DNA of 64,000 bases from positions 78,946 to 142,945 of the forward strand of contig NZ_JAJHNP010000026.1 in the NCBI RefSeq assembly GCF_020819595.1. Reading direction: 5' to 3'. The position numbers and the translations under genes are program-made. Each line of letters opens with the position of its first letter. Position 1 is the stretch's first letter. The DNA comes from Streptomyces barringtoniae. Lineage in GTDB: Bacteria > Actinomycetota > Actinomycetes > Streptomycetales > Streptomycetaceae. Below are positions 6,730-16,167 of this stretch, piece by piece. The notes beneath the pieces were generated by a model. It worked only from the letters and a program-made list of their open reading frames with translations, did no database searches and was not told the origin of the DNA.

Positions 6730-9639
6730 GTGGGGCGAGCCGGGGGGAGCGGCCACGACGTGCACAACACCTTCCACGGTGACGCGGAGACCGTCATTCA
6801 GGCCGGTTCCATCGGCCGCGTCCACCTCTACGGGATTCCCTTCCAGCTGACGCCCCTGTCCCGCTGGGCGTTTCTGCGGCGCTGCGCGGTCACGGCGGCC
6901 CTGGTGGCTTCCGGCGGCTTCCTGCTCAGCACGGGGCTCACCGCCTCGACCGGCCGGAAGGCACCCTGGCTGGTCGTCACGGGGCTCGCGCTGCTGATGA
7001 CGGCGCACTCGGTGGGATGGGTGACCTGGCAGTGCCGGCAGCTGTCCCGCGGCCGCTACGAGAACGCGCTGCGGGCCACGGTCAACGGCGTGCTCGCCGG
7101 ACTCGCCCGGGAACAGACCGCGCGGTGGCGCGACGAGGCGATCGCCCGCCGCGTCCAGGGACCGCGGCTGCTGCCCGTGCTGTGCCGGACCGCCGAGCGC
7201 GCCCTGTTCGACCACTGGTCCGCCATCCGTACCGGCGAACGCAGCGACGAGCCCCTGCCCCTCGACGGGGATGTCACGGAGATCGACCGGCTCTACGGCC
7301 TGGTGCCGTCCGGACGGCTGGTGATCCTGGGCGAGCCGGGCGCGGGCAAGAGCGTCGCGGCGCTCCGGCTCGGCCTGCGGTTGCTCGAGCGACGGCAGCC
7401 GGCCGACCGGGTTCCCGTGATCCTCCCCCTCGCCTCCTGGAACCCGGCCGACACCGGCCTGTGGCGGTGGGCCGCGCGGCGACTCGCCACCGAACACCCC
7501 GAACTGGCGGCACCGACCGGCTTCGGCACCACGCTGGCCGAGGAGGTCGCCCGCCCCGAGCGGCTCCTGCTGATCCTCGAAGGCCTCGACGAAATGCCGG
7601 CCGAACGGCGGTCCGTGGCCCTGCGCACGCTCAACGAGAGCCTGGACGAACACACCCACCTGATCCTCACCAGCCGCACCGAGCAGTACCGGAACGCGGT
7701 GCGCCGGGCCGACGTACTCAGCGGCGCGGCGGCAGTGACACTCCGGCCGCTGACCGTGCGGGAGCTGAGCCAGTACCTGAGGACCAGCACCCGGCGGACG
7801 CGGTCGGACGGCACCCCGCTGTGGGAACCCGTGCTCGCCCGTATGCGCGACGGCGACGATCCGCACGCCCTGCGGCTGCGCGCCGTACTGTCGTCGCCGC
7901 TGATGCTCGGGCTGGCTCTGGCCGTGTACGGCGAGACGGCCGCAGACCCGGCGGAACTCCTGGACACGGCCGCGTTCCCGACCCGGGCCAGGATCGAGAA
8001 ACACCTCATCGCCCGGCTGGTCCCGGCCGTCTACACGCCGCCGCCCGATGTGGGGAAACCACCCCGCTGGCGCGCGGAGGACGCCGAACGCCACCTGAGC
8101 CGGCTGGCCCGGGACGCCGCCCGGCACGGCGCTCCCGGCGGCGAACTCGCCTGGTGGCGCTGGTATCCCGGACAGGCGAAGGCCGCTACGGCGGTGGCCG
8201 TCACGCTGGTCTACGGCGCGGCGGTGGCCCTCACCGCAGCGCTGCCGCCGCACGGAACGATCCGGTGGTGGGGCATGACGCTGCCGCCCTGGGCCGCGCT
8301 GGCCGTGCTCGGCGTGCTTCCCCTCCTCGTCGCCCTGGTGGACGTCCACGCCACCGAGCCCGTCCCCGCACGTCTGCAACTGCGCCGGCGCATGCCCACC
8401 GTCCTCCGGCGCGCCGCCGCGAGCGCCGCCGGGGTCGGCTTCGCCTGGCTGACCGGCATCCCCACCGAGAAAGACCCCTACCCGGCCGGCTTCCCGGTCC
8501 CCGTGGCGATCGCGTTGGGGGTGCTGTTCGTCGTCCGTGCGGCACCCAGCATGCCGACCGACGTGGCGTCGGCCACTCCCCGCTCCCTGCTGCGGGCCGA
8601 CCGGGTGTCCACCCTGACCCTGGCGGTCAACCACTCGGTGACCGGGCCACGCCGGTGGTGCCTGGAAGCGGTGGTGCTGTTCCCCGTCCTCATCCTCGAC
8701 ACCTGGAGCGACCACGCGGGAGCCGAGGTGACGGGCCCGGCGGCGTGGGCCACCCTGCTCTCGGGCGTCCTTGCCATCACCGTCGTGCACGGGATCACCA
8801 ACACGGCATGGGGCCGCCACGCCGCCGGGCGCGTCGTCCTGGCGGCCACCGGCCGGCTGCCCTGGCGGACGATGGCCTTCCTGGAGGACGCCCACGCGCG
8901 CGGGGTGCTGCGCCAGTCCGGCGGGGTGTTCCAGTTCCGCCACGCGCGGTTGCAGGAGCACCTGCTCGGCGAAGCACCACCCGCACGGGACGGCGGGGTC
9001 CGCGCCCGCCCGCACCCGCGTGCCGTACGGCTGCTGCGCCGGTGGCCCGCTCCCCTGCTGGCGGGCGTGGTGCTGGCCGTCGGCAGCGCCACCGTCCCGG
9101 CGTCCGTCAGCCAGGTCCGCCGGCCTGCCGGCCCCTATGCCGTCCCTGCGCCGGCCTGCTCGCTCCTCGACGGGCCGACGGTCACCTCGGCCCTGCACGG
9201 AGCTCCGGTACGCGACCGTGCGGCGCGGAACATGGGTGGCCTCTATGCGCCGTGGCCCCGCGACGACGACGGGTGGTGCAGCTGGCACACCGAGGCCAAC
9301 GCCTCGAGACTGGCGCTGGCCACCGACGCGGAGACGCCGACGCCCGACAGGAGCGGCGCCGAGATCGCGAAGGACGTGTTCGCCGGGCTGACGACCGGGC
9401 CGGGTACCCGGGCCCACGCCGATCCCTCGGCCACCCCCTGCGACTGGCGGCACGAGCACGTCGAGCCGGGATCCGGCGAAGCCACGGCCCGCGCCGTTCT
9501 CCTCTGCCGGAACGTCCTGTTCGAGATCGACTACGACGCCCCGGCGGGTGAGCCCTCCGACCCGGCGGAACCGATGCAACGCCTGCTGCGCCTCGCCGTG
9601 CGCGAAGGACTTCGTACCCGCGCCGGTACCTCGCCCTGA
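6730..9639 (+). CDS. Membrane NACHT NTPase (bacterial NLR-like) with N-terminal amyloid-like motif
   Basis: About 969 residues. Order: VHNTFHGD and VIQAGSIGRVHLYG (residues 11-35), two hydrophobic segments (about 50-100), the NACHT core with Walker A GEPGAGKS (about 201-208) and Walker B LLLILEGLDEMP (about 278-289), ILTSRTEQYRNAV (sensor region), a multi-span membrane region (about 480-690), one more span near 775-790, and a cysteine-containing tail (about 804-969) resembling DUF3558 lipoproteins (CSLLDGPTV, WCSWHTEANA, CDWRHEH). NACHT ATPases are oligomerising switches used in bacterial antiphage defence. GTG 6730 (GGAGG 10 bases upstream) and GTG 6760 (GGGAG 10 upstream) are equally plausible starts; both keep the VIQAG motif. 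Confidence 0.82.
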   Translation: MGRAGGSGHDVHNTFHGDAETVIQAGSIGRVHLYGIPFQLTPLSRWAFLRRCAVTAALVASGGFLLSTGLTASTGRKAPWLVVTGLALLMTAHSVGWVTWQCRQLSRGRYENALRATVNGVLAGLAREQTARWRDEAIARRVQGPRLLPVLCRTAERALFDHWSAIRTGERSDEPLPLDGDVTEIDRLYGLVPSGRLVILGEPGAGKSVAALRLGLRLLERRQPADRVPVILPLASWNPADTGLWRWAARRLATEHPELAAPTGFGTTLAEEVARPERLLLILEGLDEMPAERRSVALRTLNESLDEHTHLILTSRTEQYRNAVRRADVLSGAAAVTLRPLTVRELSQYLRTSTRRTRSDGTPLWEPVLARMRDGDDPHALRLRAVLSSPLMLGLALAVYGETAADPAELLDTAAFPTRARIEKHLIARLVPAVYTPPPDVGKPPRWRAEDAERHLSRLARDAARHGAPGGELAWWRWYPGQAKAATAVAVTLVYGAAVALTAALPPHGTIRWWGMTLPPWAALAVLGVLPLLVALVDVHATEPVPARLQLRRRMPTVLRRAAASAAGVGFAWLTGIPTEKDPYPAGFPVPVAIALGVLFVVRAAPSMPTDVASATPRSLLRADRVSTLTLAVNHSVTGPRRWCLEAVVLFPVLILDTWSDHAGAEVTGPAAWATLLSGVLAITVVHGITNTAWGRHAAGRVVLAATGRLPWRTMAFLEDAHARGVLRQSGGVFQFRHARLQEHLLGEAPPARDGGVRARPHPRAVRLLRRWPAPLLAGVVLAVGSATVPASVSQVRRPAGPYAVPAPACSLLDGPTVTSALHGAPVRDRAARNMGGLYAPWPRDDDGWCSWHTEANASRLALATDAETPTPDRSGAEIAKDVFAGLTTGPGTRAHADPSATPCDWRHEHVEPGSGEATARAVLLCRNVLFEIDYDAPAGEPSDPAEPMQRLLRLAVREGLRTRAGTSP

Positions 9640-9810
9640 TCACGGAACCGATCCGCCGCAACCGGCGTGTTCATCGACAAGGGGTGGTGCGCCGCGCGGT
9701 GCGCGCCGTCGGGCACGCTGCGATCCGATCAAGATCCAGTGAAGGCCGGTGCGGATGTCGGTCCGGGCGGTGATACTGGGCGGCGAACGGATGACCATGG
9801 GGGAGGTCGA

Positions 9811-11247
9811 GTGACACACCCGCCGAAGAGCACGGCAGCGCCACCGGTGGCGGGCCCCGGCCTGCCCGCCGCCCCCGGCATCCCCGCACAGCCCTCCCGC
9901 CCGGCCCGCACCGGCTCCCCCGCGCCGTCGGCCCGGCGGACCGCGTTCGCCGAGGGGGTCGACCGGCTGCGGGACGCGACGACCACCGAGCCGGGGCGGC
10001 TGCGGATCATCGGGGCCGTACTGGCGCTGCTGGTCGTGGCGTTCGGCGCGGCCACCGCCTGGCAGGCCAGTGAGCGGGCGGCCGCCGCCGACGACGTGCT
10101 GCACCGCAGCCAGCCGCTCAGTTCAGGCGCGGCGGACATCTACCGGTCGCTGGCCGACGCCAACACCGCCGCCTCCAGCGGGTTCCTGGCCGGCGGTCAG
10201 GAGACGGCGGCGTCCCGGGACCGGTACGAGAAGGACATCCGGACGGCCGCCGCGGGCCTGGTGACGGCCGCCGCGAACGCCGAGCCGGGCTCCGCCTCCG
10301 AGACGACCATCGCCAGGCTGAACACGCTGCTGCCCGAGTACAAGGGGCTCATCGAGCGGGCGCGGACCTACAACCGGCAGGGCTATCCGGTCGGCGGCGC
10401 GTATCTGCGCTACGCCAACGAGAAGATGCAGAAGGAGATGCTCCCGGCGGCGGAGGATCTCTACACCAAGGAGAACCAGCGGCTGGCCGCCGACTACGGC
10501 GACGCCACACCGTATCCGTGGGTCGCCATCGCGCTCGGTGTGCTCTCGCTCGCCGGGCTCGGCTGGGCCCAGAACCGCACCTACCGGCGCACCAACCGCG
10601 TCCTCAACCACGGCCTGGTCGCCGCCTCCGCCGCCACGACCGTCGCCCTGCTGTGGCTGGTCGTCGGGCACGCGGTGGCCCGCTCGGAGCTGAACGGCTC
10701 CTACGACCACGGCATCCGCTCGCTGACCGTCCTGCACGACGCCCGGATCGCGTCCCTGAAGGCACGCGGCAACGAGAACCTGAGCCTGGTGGCGCGCGGC
10801 GCCGAGACCGTCACGGTCGACGGGCAGACGTACGACGCGTACTACCACGACTTCGACAAGGACATGACCACCCTCGGCACGGGCCTGGCCCGGGCGGCGA
10901 AACTCGCCGACGACCAGGGCGGCAGCACACCGGTGAAGGCGGCCGAGGGCAACATGGCGGTGTGGAAACAGCGCCACACCGCCGCCCGCACCGAGGACGA
11001 GAACGGCAACTACCAGCAGGCGCTGGACAAGGTGATCGGCGCCAAGGGCGCCACCGGCGAGTGCTTCGACAGCGTCGACGCCAACCTCGCCCGGGCCATC
11101 GACCACGAGCAGGCCGAGTTCCAGCGGGCCGCCGGCGACGGCCGGGACGCCATGGCCGGGCTGCCGGTCGGCGCGGCCGTGCTCGCGGTGCTCGGCGCGG
11201 CCGGCGCGCTGCTCGGCATCGGCCGCAGGCTTTCGGAGTACCGGTGA
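9811..11247 (+). CDS. GlnX-like membrane sensor protein
   Basis: A 478-residue protein with four predicted membrane spans (about residues 67-88, 232-252, 270-290, 447-470) and two helical extracytoplasmic loops of about 150 residues, resembling chemoreceptor four-helix sensor modules. GTG 9811 has GGGAGG 4 bases upstream. It heads a cluster whose order (membrane protein, amino-acid-binding protein, later PknG-like kinase) matches mycobacterial glnX-glnH-pknG, where GlnX relays ligand binding by GlnH to PknG. The first about 60 residues are proline- and alanine-rich. The assignment rests on topology and context more than on residue identity. Confidence 0.65.
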   Translation: MTHPPKSTAAPPVAGPGLPAAPGIPAQPSRPARTGSPAPSARRTAFAEGVDRLRDATTTEPGRLRIIGAVLALLVVAFGAATAWQASERAAAADDVLHRSQPLSSGAADIYRSLADANTAASSGFLAGGQETAASRDRYEKDIRTAAAGLVTAAANAEPGSASETTIARLNTLLPEYKGLIERARTYNRQGYPVGGAYLRYANEKMQKEMLPAAEDLYTKENQRLAADYGDATPYPWVAIALGVLSLAGLGWAQNRTYRRTNRVLNHGLVAASAATTVALLWLVVGHAVARSELNGSYDHGIRSLTVLHDARIASLKARGNENLSLVARGAETVTVDGQTYDAYYHDFDKDMTTLGTGLARAAKLADDQGGSTPVKAAEGNMAVWKQRHTAARTEDENGNYQQALDKVIGAKGATGECFDSVDANLARAIDHEQAEFQRAAGDGRDAMAGLPVGAAVLAVLGAAGALLGIGRRLSEYR

Positions 11248-11261
11248 CAGGGGGCATGACG

Positions 11262-12296
11262 ATGTACGCGGCGCGTGTACGGGCCTCCCTGCGGGGCTGG
11301 GGCGGGGTCGGCGCGATGGCGGTGCTGTGCGCGCTGGCGCTGGCGTTCGTCCTGCTGCTGCCCTGCACCCAGCAGGCGCCGCGGCACCGTCCGGAGCGGG
11401 CCGCTCAGGCCGTTGCCAGCGGTGTGCAGGCCCGCGCCACGGACTGCACGCCCTCCGGGGCGCAGGACCAGACCCTCTCGCCGTCCGGCGCGGACGGCCC
11501 GACCATCGACGCGATCAAGGCCCGTACGGGCGCCAAGCGCAAGCTGATCGTCGGCGTGGACCAGAACAGCTACCACTGGGGCTACCGCAACCCCAACACC
11601 CAGGGCGCGGAGCTGGAGGGCTTCGACATCGACCTGGTGCACCGGATCGCGCAGGACATCCTCGGCGACCCGGACGCGGTGCAGTTCAAGGCGATCCCGA
11701 CCAGCCAGCGGATCTCCGCGATACAGGACGGGCGGGTGGACATGGTCGTGCGGACCATGACCATCACCTGCGACCGGCTGTCCCAGGTGGCGTTCTCCGC
11801 CCCCTACTTCAAGACCGGGCAGCAGGTCCTCGCGCCCAAGTCGTCGTCCGTCACGGGCTACAACAGCACCCTGGCCCACAAGCGGATCTGCACGGCGGCC
11901 GGTTCGACGGCGTACACCAAGCTGGACGCCGACCGGAAGGACGGCACCCTGCCCGCCTCGGCGGACATCTCCGCCACCGTCCCGAACCAGCTCGACTGCC
12001 TGGTCAGGCTGCAACTCGGCGAGGTGGACGCGGTGGTGACCGACGGCGCGCTCGCCGCCAGCCAGGCCGCGCAGGACCCGACCGTCGAGCTGAAGGGCGC
12101 GGCGTTCACCACCGAGTACTACGGCGTGGCGATGAAGAAGGACGCCTCCGATCTGGTACGCCGGGTCAATCGCATTCTGGTGGGCTACCGCACCGGCGGC
12201 TGGCAGGCGTCGTACGACAAGTGGCTGTCGGCGACACTGGGGAAGGACTCGAGCGCGTCCAAGCCGCCCGCGCCGCAGTATCTGCGCACGAGTTGA
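11262..12296 (+). CDS. GlnH-like amino-acid-binding protein (SBP family 3)
   Basis: About 344 residues of a periplasmic-binding family 3 protein: KLIVGVDQNSYHWGYRN, ELEGFDIDLVHRIA, SQRISAIQDGRVDMVV and TMTITCDRLSQVAFSAPYF are hallmark segments for glutamate/glutamine-type ligands. The N-terminus has one hydrophobic span ending in LLLPC; the cysteine could be lipid-modified but the lipobox is weak, so an anchored protein is equally possible. ATG 11262 has AGGGGG 7 bases upstream; GTG 11244 (overlapping the previous stop as GTGA) and ATG 11256 are alternatives. It presumably reports extracellular amino acids to the membrane protein encoded before it. Confidence 0.82.
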   Translation: MYAARVRASLRGWGGVGAMAVLCALALAFVLLLPCTQQAPRHRPERAAQAVASGVQARATDCTPSGAQDQTLSPSGADGPTIDAIKARTGAKRKLIVGVDQNSYHWGYRNPNTQGAELEGFDIDLVHRIAQDILGDPDAVQFKAIPTSQRISAIQDGRVDMVVRTMTITCDRLSQVAFSAPYFKTGQQVLAPKSSSVTGYNSTLAHKRICTAAGSTAYTKLDADRKDGTLPASADISATVPNQLDCLVRLQLGEVDAVVTDGALAASQAAQDPTVELKGAAFTTEYYGVAMKKDASDLVRRVNRILVGYRTGGWQASYDKWLSATLGKDSSASKPPAPQYLRTS

Positions 12297-12337
12297 GCCA
12301 TGTCCGACCGGAAACCCGAAGCAGCGAGAGGTGATCG

Positions 12338-13612
12338 ATGGGCGTCACGGACCCCGCCGGGCCGGTGATGGACCGGGACGAGGTGGACCGTGCGCTGGCG
12401 CGGCTCGGCCAGGAGCACGAGGCGATCGAGACCTCGCTGCTGGCACTGCAGGACCACGCGGGCCGCAGACTCCTCGAAGGCGCCGAACTGACCGGCGTCA
12501 CCAAGGAACGCTGGCAGGCCACGGAGGCGCGGATCACCCTGCTGTGGGGGTACTTCGACGCCTACGCCGCCGCGCTGCGCTCCGCCCGGGAGATCCGCGC
12601 CCGGCGCCGCTGGTCCAGCCGTGAGGACCTGCTGGAGCTGACCGAGCTGCTGCGCGGCGAGGCCGTCACCGTGGCCGGGAACGGCACGCTCAGCGAGTCC
12701 TTCTCACTGTCCGGCCTGGTGGACCGGATGAACGAGCTGTACGCGACGAGCCTGGACCTGGTCGTCACCGCCGACGCGGTGTGGTCGGCGCTGCCCGCGC
12801 GGATCGATTTACTCGCCGCGGAACTCCAGCGCACCCGCAAGCTCGCGCACTCCGTCGGCGTGCGCCCCGGCGAGCACCCCGCCGGTGACGACCTGGAGCG
12901 GATCACGCGCACGCTGACCAAGCTGCGCGAGGACGTCGTCTCCGACCCGCTGGCGTTCTGGGTGCCGGCCGAGGGCAGTTCGGCGCCGGGCGGCGGCCGT
13001 CCGGACACCACGGTGTACGACCGTGAGGCGCGCGCCCTGGAGGACGTGCGCCGGGAGATCGACGCCGTGCTGACGGTCCGGCAGGACGCGGAGGCGCGGC
13101 TGATCCGGCTGCGGGACGTGCTCTCGCGCGCCGACCGCACGCTCGCCGAGGCCCGCACCGCGCGCGGCGAGGTGCTGGCGAAGATCGCGGCGACCGAGGT
13201 GCCGGTGGTCAGCGGCCCGCCGACCGTGCTCCAGGAGCAGCTGGCGACGGCGGCCGAGTACCGCAGGCAGGCGCAGTGGCACCGGCTCTCCCCGCTCCTG
13301 GATTCCCTGGAGCAGAAGGCGGAAGACGAACTGCTGCGGGCCCGCGAGTCGTTGACCGCGGTCACCGCGCCGCTCGCGGTGCGCGCCGAGCTGCGCGGCC
13401 GGCTCGACGCGTACAGGGCGAAGGTGGCCCGGCACGGGCTCGCGGAGGACCCGTTCCTGATCGAGCGGTACGACGCGGCCCGCCGGATGCTGTGGAGCGC
13501 GCCCTGTGACCTGCGGGTGGCCGAACAGGCCGTGCTGCGCTACCAGCAGCTGGCGGCCGAGCTGCTCGGCGGCGCGGGGGCGCCCGAGGACCGTAAGGGG
13601 GACCAGTCATGA
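12338..13612 (+). CDS. Coiled-coil protein of the PknG-type operon
   Basis: 424 residues, no signal peptide or membrane span, rich in Glu, Arg, Ala and Leu, with long predicted helices and coiled coil through most of its length (for example ALEDVRREIDAVLTVRQDAE and LATAAEYRRQAQWHR). No enzymatic motif is visible and I do not recognise a named family. GAGAGG precedes ATG 12338 at good distance. Its stop overlaps the kinase start as ATGA, so translation of the two is probably coupled; a scaffold or kinase-adaptor role is an inference from context. Confidence 0.75.
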   Translation: MGVTDPAGPVMDRDEVDRALARLGQEHEAIETSLLALQDHAGRRLLEGAELTGVTKERWQATEARITLLWGYFDAYAAALRSAREIRARRRWSSREDLLELTELLRGEAVTVAGNGTLSESFSLSGLVDRMNELYATSLDLVVTADAVWSALPARIDLLAAELQRTRKLAHSVGVRPGEHPAGDDLERITRTLTKLREDVVSDPLAFWVPAEGSSAPGGGRPDTTVYDREARALEDVRREIDAVLTVRQDAEARLIRLRDVLSRADRTLAEARTARGEVLAKIAATEVPVVSGPPTVLQEQLATAAEYRRQAQWHRLSPLLDSLEQKAEDELLRARESLTAVTAPLAVRAELRGRLDAYRAKVARHGLAEDPFLIERYDAARRMLWSAPCDLRVAEQAVLRYQQLAAELLGGAGAPEDRKGDQS

Positions 13613-16164
13613 GTCAGCCGGGGCAGACCTGTCAGCGGCCGGGCTGCGAGGGCTCGTACGAGGACGTCGGCGGCGGCGAGCTGTACTGCGACACCTGCGG
13701 CCTGGCACCGGTCGTCTCGGCTGGGGGTCCCCCCTCCGGGGGAGGGCTGATCGGTTCGCCGGCGACCGGGGTGACCAGGGGCGCTGCGGACAGCGGCAGT
13801 TCGCGCAACAGCTCACGCACGTCCTCGCAGTCGTCGAAGTCGCGCCGCTCGGTGTCCGGGCGGCTCTCGCGCTCGCTGTCGGGCCGCTCCAGCGGGCGTT
13901 CGGTGTCGGTGCGCAGCTCCGGCTCCTCCTCCGGCACCTCCACGCGCGGGCGGCTCGGCGCCGGTCTGGTGCACGTGCCGCAGGTACCGCGGCCCGACCC
14001 GCGCGCGATGGTGCTGGACAACCCGGAGGTGCCGGAGCGGAAGCGGTTCTGCTCGCGCTCGGACTGCGGGGCGCCGGTCGGCCGGGCCCGGGGGGAGCGG
14101 CCGGGCCGCACGGAGGGGTTCTGCACCAAGTGCGGGCACCCGTACTCCTTCGTGCCCAAACTGAAGGCCGGGGACATCGTGCACGGCCAGTACGAGGTCG
14201 TGGGCTGCCTCGCGCACGGCGGGCTCGGCTGGATCTACCTCGCCGTGGACCGTGCCGTCTCCGACCGGTGGGTGGTCCTCAAGGGCCTGCTGGACACCGG
14301 CGACCAGGACGCGATGGCCGCCGCCATCTCCGAGCGGCGGTTCCTCGCGGAGATCGAGCACGCCAACATCGTGCGGATCTACAACTTCGTGGAGCACCTG
14401 GACCAGCGCACCGGCTCCCTCGACGGCTACATCGTCATGGAGTACGTCGGCGGCAAGTCCCTGAAGGAGATCGCCAACGCCCGCCGTAGCCCGCAGGGCC
14501 GCCGGGACCCGCTGCCGGTGGAGCAGGCCTGCGCGTACGGCATCGAGGCGCTGGAGGCCCTCGGCCACCTGCACAGCCGTAACCTCCTCTACTGCGACTT
14601 CAAGGTCGACAACGCGATCCAGACCGAGGACCAGCTCAAGCTGATCGACATGGGCGCCGTGCGCCGCATGGACGACGACGAGTCGGCGATCTACGGCACG
14701 GTCGGATACCAGGCGCCCGAGGTCGCCGAGGCCGGCCCGTCGGTGGCGAGCGACCTGTACACGGTGGGCCGTACGCTCGCGGTGCTGACGTTCGACTTCC
14801 AGGGCTACACGAACGTCTACGTGGACTCCCTGCCCGACCCGGACACCATCGACGTCTTCCGCCGCTACGAGTCCTTCTACCGGCTCCTGGTCCGCGCCAC
14901 CGACCCCGACCCGGCGCGCCGGTTCGCCTCCGCGCAGGAGATGGCCGAGCAGCTGACCGGCGTGCTGCGCGAGGTCGTCTCCCTGCAGAGCGGCCAGGCA
15001 CGGCCCGCGCTGTCGACGCTGTTCGGCCCCGAAGTGCGGGTCGTCGACCGCGAGTTGTTCCCCCGGCTGGACGGTGATGTCTCGCTGCTGGGGGCGCGGG
15101 CGGCCCGGAGCCGGAAGCGGACGGCAGCCGGTGCGCCGGGGACGGCGACCGGTGCCGCCGGAGCCCTGGGCACGGCCGCCGGTCCCGGTCCCGCCGGTGC
15201 CCCTGCCCCGCTCCCGCCCGCGCTCGTCAAGCCCGTCGACGCCCCCGCCGGTGCGCTCGCCCTGCCGGTCCCGCTGGTCGATCCGGGTGACCCCAACGCT
15301 GGTTTCCTGGCCGGTCTGATGACCTCCGCGCCGGCCGAGCTGATCGCGGCCCTGGACGCGGCGCCGGTGCAGACCGTGGAGACGCGGCTCAGGCAGGTCC
15401 GCGCCCGGCTGGAGAGCGGTGACCACCAGGCCGCGCTGATGAGCCTGGCCAAGCTGGAGGAGGAACGGCCCGACGACTGGCGGGTGGTGTGGTACCGGGG
15501 CGTGGCCGCCCTGGTCACCGGCGACTTCGAGGGCGCCGCGCTCTCCTTCGACGCGATCTACGACGCCTTCCCCGGCGAGGCCCCGCCCAAGCTGGCGCTC
15601 GGCCTGTGCGCGGAGGTGCTCGGCCAGTTGGACAACGCGTCCGAGTACTACCACCTGGTGTGGGCGACCGACCCGAGCTATGTGAGCGCCGCCTTCGGGC
15701 TCGCCCGGGTGCAGCTCGCGGCCGGCCACCGGCACGGTGCCGTGCGGACCCTGGAGTCGGTGCCGGAGTCCTCCATCCACTACACGGCTGCCCGGGTCGC
15801 CGCCGTTCGGGCGCGGCTCAGACAGCGCACCGCCACCGCCGGTGACGTACCGTTCCTGGACGACCTGACGGCCGCCGCCGGGCAGGTCGAGGCGCTGGAC
15901 GCGTACGGTCTGGACCCGGCGCGGCGCGAGCAGTTGTCGGCGGAAGTCCTCGGCTCGGCGCTGGACTGGATACTCTCCGGTGGCCAGGGCACCCAGCCCG
16001 CCGCCGGCGGACGGGTGCTGCTGGGCAGCGGTCTGGACGAGCGGGGCCTCCGCTTCGGCCTGGAGCGCGCCTACCGCACGCTGGCCCGGCTGGCGCCCGG
16101 CGGCGAGGAGAGGATCGAACTGGTGGAACGGGCCAACCGTTACCGCCCCCGGACGTGGGTGTAG
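13609..16164 (+). CDS. pknG: PknG-like serine/threonine protein kinase with zinc ribbons and TPRs
   Basis: 851 residues. Two cysteine knuckles precede the kinase: CQRPGCEGS...CDTCG (residues 6-29) and FCSRSDCGAP...FCTKCGHPY (about 145-180, rubredoxin-like as in PknG). The kinase domain has a glycine loop GCLAHGGLGWIY (about 196-208), catalytic lysine K225 (VVLKGL), a catalytic loop YCDFKVDN (D330, K332, N335; the usual HRD is YCD) and DMG at 347-349 in place of DFG. A Pro/Ala linker and a helical TPR region (about 590-850) follow. Domain order is that of mycobacterial PknG (750 residues). A serine-rich stretch at 60-115 could be an autophosphorylation segment (inference). Confidence 0.9.
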   Translation: MSQPGQTCQRPGCEGSYEDVGGGELYCDTCGLAPVVSAGGPPSGGGLIGSPATGVTRGAADSGSSRNSSRTSSQSSKSRRSVSGRLSRSLSGRSSGRSVSVRSSGSSSGTSTRGRLGAGLVHVPQVPRPDPRAMVLDNPEVPERKRFCSRSDCGAPVGRARGERPGRTEGFCTKCGHPYSFVPKLKAGDIVHGQYEVVGCLAHGGLGWIYLAVDRAVSDRWVVLKGLLDTGDQDAMAAAISERRFLAEIEHANIVRIYNFVEHLDQRTGSLDGYIVMEYVGGKSLKEIANARRSPQGRRDPLPVEQACAYGIEALEALGHLHSRNLLYCDFKVDNAIQTEDQLKLIDMGAVRRMDDDESAIYGTVGYQAPEVAEAGPSVASDLYTVGRTLAVLTFDFQGYTNVYVDSLPDPDTIDVFRRYESFYRLLVRATDPDPARRFASAQEMAEQLTGVLREVVSLQSGQARPALSTLFGPEVRVVDRELFPRLDGDVSLLGARAARSRKRTAAGAPGTATGAAGALGTAAGPGPAGAPAPLPPALVKPVDAPAGALALPVPLVDPGDPNAGFLAGLMTSAPAELIAALDAAPVQTVETRLRQVRARLESGDHQAALMSLAKLEEERPDDWRVVWYRGVAALVTGDFEGAALSFDAIYDAFPGEAPPKLALGLCAEVLGQLDNASEYYHLVWATDPSYVSAAFGLARVQLAAGHRHGAVRTLESVPESSIHYTAARVAAVRARLRQRTATAGDVPFLDDLTAAAGQVEALDAYGLDPARREQLSAEVLGSALDWILSGGQGTQPAAGGRVLLGSGLDERGLRFGLERAYRTLARLAPGGEERIELVERANRYRPRTWV

Positions 16165-16167
16165 TTG

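Noticed and set aside
6184..9579. Very long minus-strand open frame opposite the NACHT gene (1,131 codons)
   Set aside because: High-GC shadow: only its last 138 codons have family similarity and a ribosome site. The rest is Arg/Gly/Pro-rich and lies opposite a well-supported gene.
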